In this document: positions 31,656-33,198 of the stretch, piece after piece
How positions within the stretch are numbered: the stretch's first letter is position 1
Layout: the number at the start of each line of letters is the position of its first letter
NCBI GenBank assembly: GCA_025458105.1
Contig: JALOTD010000078.1
Coordinates: 1-33,198, forward strand
DNA from: Tabrizicola sp.
GTDB taxonomy: Bacteria; Pseudomonadota; Alphaproteobacteria; Rhodobacterales; Rhodobacteraceae
Reading direction: 5' to 3'
Length of the DNA: 33,198 nucleotides
Translations under genes and position numbers: made by a program
The notes under the pieces: model-generated
Told to the model about the DNA's origin: nothing
The model's input: only the letters and a program-made list of their open reading frames with translations
The model's database searches: none

Positions 31656-33198
31656 TTACAGTTTGACCGCCCGGATCTCGCCGACCCAGTGGTCGGGGCC
31701 CATGCGGCCCTTGGCAAAGGCGGCGATCTGGTCGAAGACCGCGTCCGAGAAGCCGCCGATGTTCAGCACGTCTTCCCGTTCCGCCGCCTGCGCCGTCCCG
31801 TAGGGCTGGATGTCGATGCAGACCAGCTTTGCCGCCGTGTTACGGGCCTTGAGTTTCGTCCATTCCGTCATCATCGCCGTTCCTTGCCCGCCCTGACGAC
31901 CATCGACCCAGGACTGGTTGTCCGAGACGAAGATCACCAGGTCAGGCGCCAGGCCCGCCTTGTTCAGCGCCGCCAGCGGAGCCGAACAGTTGGTCCCACC
32001 CCCACCCAGCGCCGCAAGGCGCTCGGCGTTGGTCAGGATCGTGTCCCGCGCCTCAAGCCGGACATCCCGCACGCCCACCTCGAAGGGCAGAACGCGCGCG
32101 TCCGGGTTCTTGCGCACCACCGCCGCCGCGACCAGGGCCGCCACGTCGATGCAGCGCACCGCAGTGGTCGCCCCTTTCCGGTAGCCGGTCACGGGCGAGG
32201 ACATCGAGCCGGACACGTCCGGGCAGACCGCGACCGTGCCCTTCAGCACCGGCACGTTGGCAACCGAAGCCTCCATCGCGTCGTGCAGCGCATCGCGCAG
32301 CACGTCCGGCACTTCGGGCGACAGAGCCTTCAGCGTAGCCAGAAGCTGATAGGGCATTGCCTTCGCGGCCTTGATGCAGGCCGGATCACGCAAAGCCTTT
32401 GCCACATGCTGCGCTGCACCGGTCACCGTGAAGGCGCCCTTGCGGTGCAGCATGTTCAGCCCCTGCCGTTGCATTTGCCACGATCCCCGACATGCCACCT
32501 TGGCCCATTGCTCGGGCAAAAGCACCAGGTCGGACAGCATCTGGAACGGCACCTCCGGCACCTTGGCCGAAGCCCCGGCGCGGAAGGCGATCAGGTCCTG
32601 CACGACTTGCGGCAGCGCCGCGGTGTCGGCCGGTTTCCCGATCGCCCAGGCGTAGAAGGCCGCCCGCGACGCCGTTTCCGGCTTGGGGTGCACCATCCGG
32701 ATCACATCGGCCAGCGACGGGTCGTTCCCGACCATCGCCGCCATCAGCTGCGCATCCGTGGCACTATTCAGCCAGCCCTGCACCATCGCCTTGGGGCGCG
32801 AGCCGAGCGATTTCCGCCCAGTCCGTCCCGACCGCAGGATCTGCACGAAGGTCCGCAGCATCTTGCCCGAGGTCACGACCTGCGAGAAAGCCAGCGCGAA
32901 CAGCGCCGGATCGCGGGACGCCAGCACTGCAAGCAGCAGTGCAGGCGTGTCCTTCATGTGGCCCTTGGCCCGCACATGGACGGCGGCCTTGGCCAGAAAC
33001 AGCGGCTCCACCGCCTCGGCCGCGGCGACCAGCGCGGTCACTTCGGCCTCGGCATCCTGGTAGAACCCACCCCCGATGGTTCCGGTCATCGCCAGCTGCG
33101 CCAGCTTGTGCTCGGCATCGTAAGCGTAGGCCTTGGTCCCGTGGGCGGTCTGGGCGGCTGCCTTGGGCACAAGCCGCCCCACCACCGATGCAAACACG
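31656..33198 (-). CDS. rsr: Ro60/Rsr TROVE-vWA RNA-binding protein (5' end beyond window)
   Basis: At least 513 residues of a bacterial Ro60 orthologue are present. The start FASVVGRLVPKAA, then AYAYDAEHKLAQLAMTGTIGGGFYQ, is the usual N-terminus of the TROVE ring after a few residues, so the GTG at the window edge is probably internal. Helical repeats of the TROVE ring are followed by a von Willebrand A domain with the metal motif CPDVSGSMSS near residue 330 and FVSDNQSW later. Ro60 binds misfolded RNA and Y RNA; in bacteria the Y RNA tethers it to polynucleotide phosphorylase. The adjacent Y-RNA array and rtcB on the same strand fit this role. Confidence 0.9.
   Translation of the reverse strand, partial: VFASVVGRLVPKAAAQTAHGTKAYAYDAEHKLAQLAMTGTIGGGFYQDAEAEVTALVAAAEAVEPLFLAKAAVHVRAKGHMKDTPALLLAVLASRDPALFALAFSQVVTSGKMLRTFVQILRSGRTGRKSLGSRPKAMVQGWLNSATDAQLMAAMVGNDPSLADVIRMVHPKPETASRAAFYAWAIGKPADTAALPQVVQDLIAFRAGASAKVPEVPFQMLSDLVLLPEQWAKVACRGSWQMQRQGLNMLHRKGAFTVTGAAQHVAKALRDPACIKAAKAMPYQLLATLKALSPEVPDVLRDALHDAMEASVANVPVLKGTVAVCPDVSGSMSSPVTGYRKGATTAVRCIDVAALVAAAVVRKNPDARVLPFEVGVRDVRLEARDTILTNAERLAALGGGGTNCSAPLAALNKAGLAPDLVIFVSDNQSWVDGRQGGQGTAMMTEWTKLKARNTAAKLVCIDIQPYGTAQAAEREDVLNIGGFSDAVFDQIAAFAKGRMGPDHWVGEIRAVKL

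Overview
The window looks like a chromosome segment from an alphaproteobacterium of the Rhodobacteraceae type (Rhodobacter/Paracoccus-like). The evidence is GC-rich coding sequence, a UPF0262 gene next to a low-molecular-weight phosphatase, and the run infA - maf - RNase E/G - yacG - tRNA-Phe. The assignment is inferred from gene content, not from a database search.

Left part (1-9137): a housekeeping backbone interrupted by accessory genes. UPF0262 and the phosphatase are followed by a vapBC-type toxin-antitoxin pair with a readable promoter/operator, a divergent HxlR regulator/qorB pair, a SnoaL-like/GNAT gene pair bracketed by two copies of a perfect palindrome, and a P2-type cation ATPase behind a plausible FNR-dependent promoter. 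The backbone resumes with an infA that carries an out-of-frame internal deletion, then maf, an RNase E/G-type gene and yacG (overlapping starts and stops), and tRNA-Phe.

Middle (about 9123-28258): a roughly 19-kb genomic island integrated at the 3' end of tRNA-Phe. It has a P4-type integrase beside the tRNA. A degenerate copy of the tRNA 3' end and a second pair of GGGGGTAT arm-type repeats lie at the far end. Cargo: an unknown protein, an AlpA-like regulator, an HTH/zinc-ribbon protein, a decayed second tyrosine recombinase, a 1692-residue fusion of DEDDh exonuclease, RecQ helicase and UvrD helicase, a SNF2-family helicase broken by a frameshift, a 1075-residue adenine methyltransferase (Mod) with a low-GC central insert, and a type III-like Res helicase-nuclease. 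The last four look like an anti-phage/restriction module. A scar of another recombinase lies between the RecQ fusion and the SNF2 gene, so the module was probably built in steps.

Right part (29338-33198, minus strand): the most interesting segment. A Ro60/TROVE-vWA protein gene (rsr, running off the window) is followed by a tandem array of six Y-RNA-like units and then by the RNA ligase gene rtcB. Most units show a conserved outer stem (GGCGAATGC paired with CTTGTCGCC), an inner helix whose sequence changes but whose pairing is kept, and a circularly permuted tRNA-like core in which the T-arm half precedes the D-arm half. One unit is a minimal stem-loop. A complete, canonical tRNA-Asn(GUU) with encoded CCA sits inside the array. 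Ro60, YrlA-type Y RNA and RtcB are known to associate in bacterial RNA-repair loci. A diversified six-member array with an embedded true tRNA is the feature that may be undescribed.

Four genes (infA, the second recombinase at two places, and the SNF2 helicase) carry out-of-frame internal deletions. This may be real decay or an assembly problem and should be resolved from reads before those genes are called dead.
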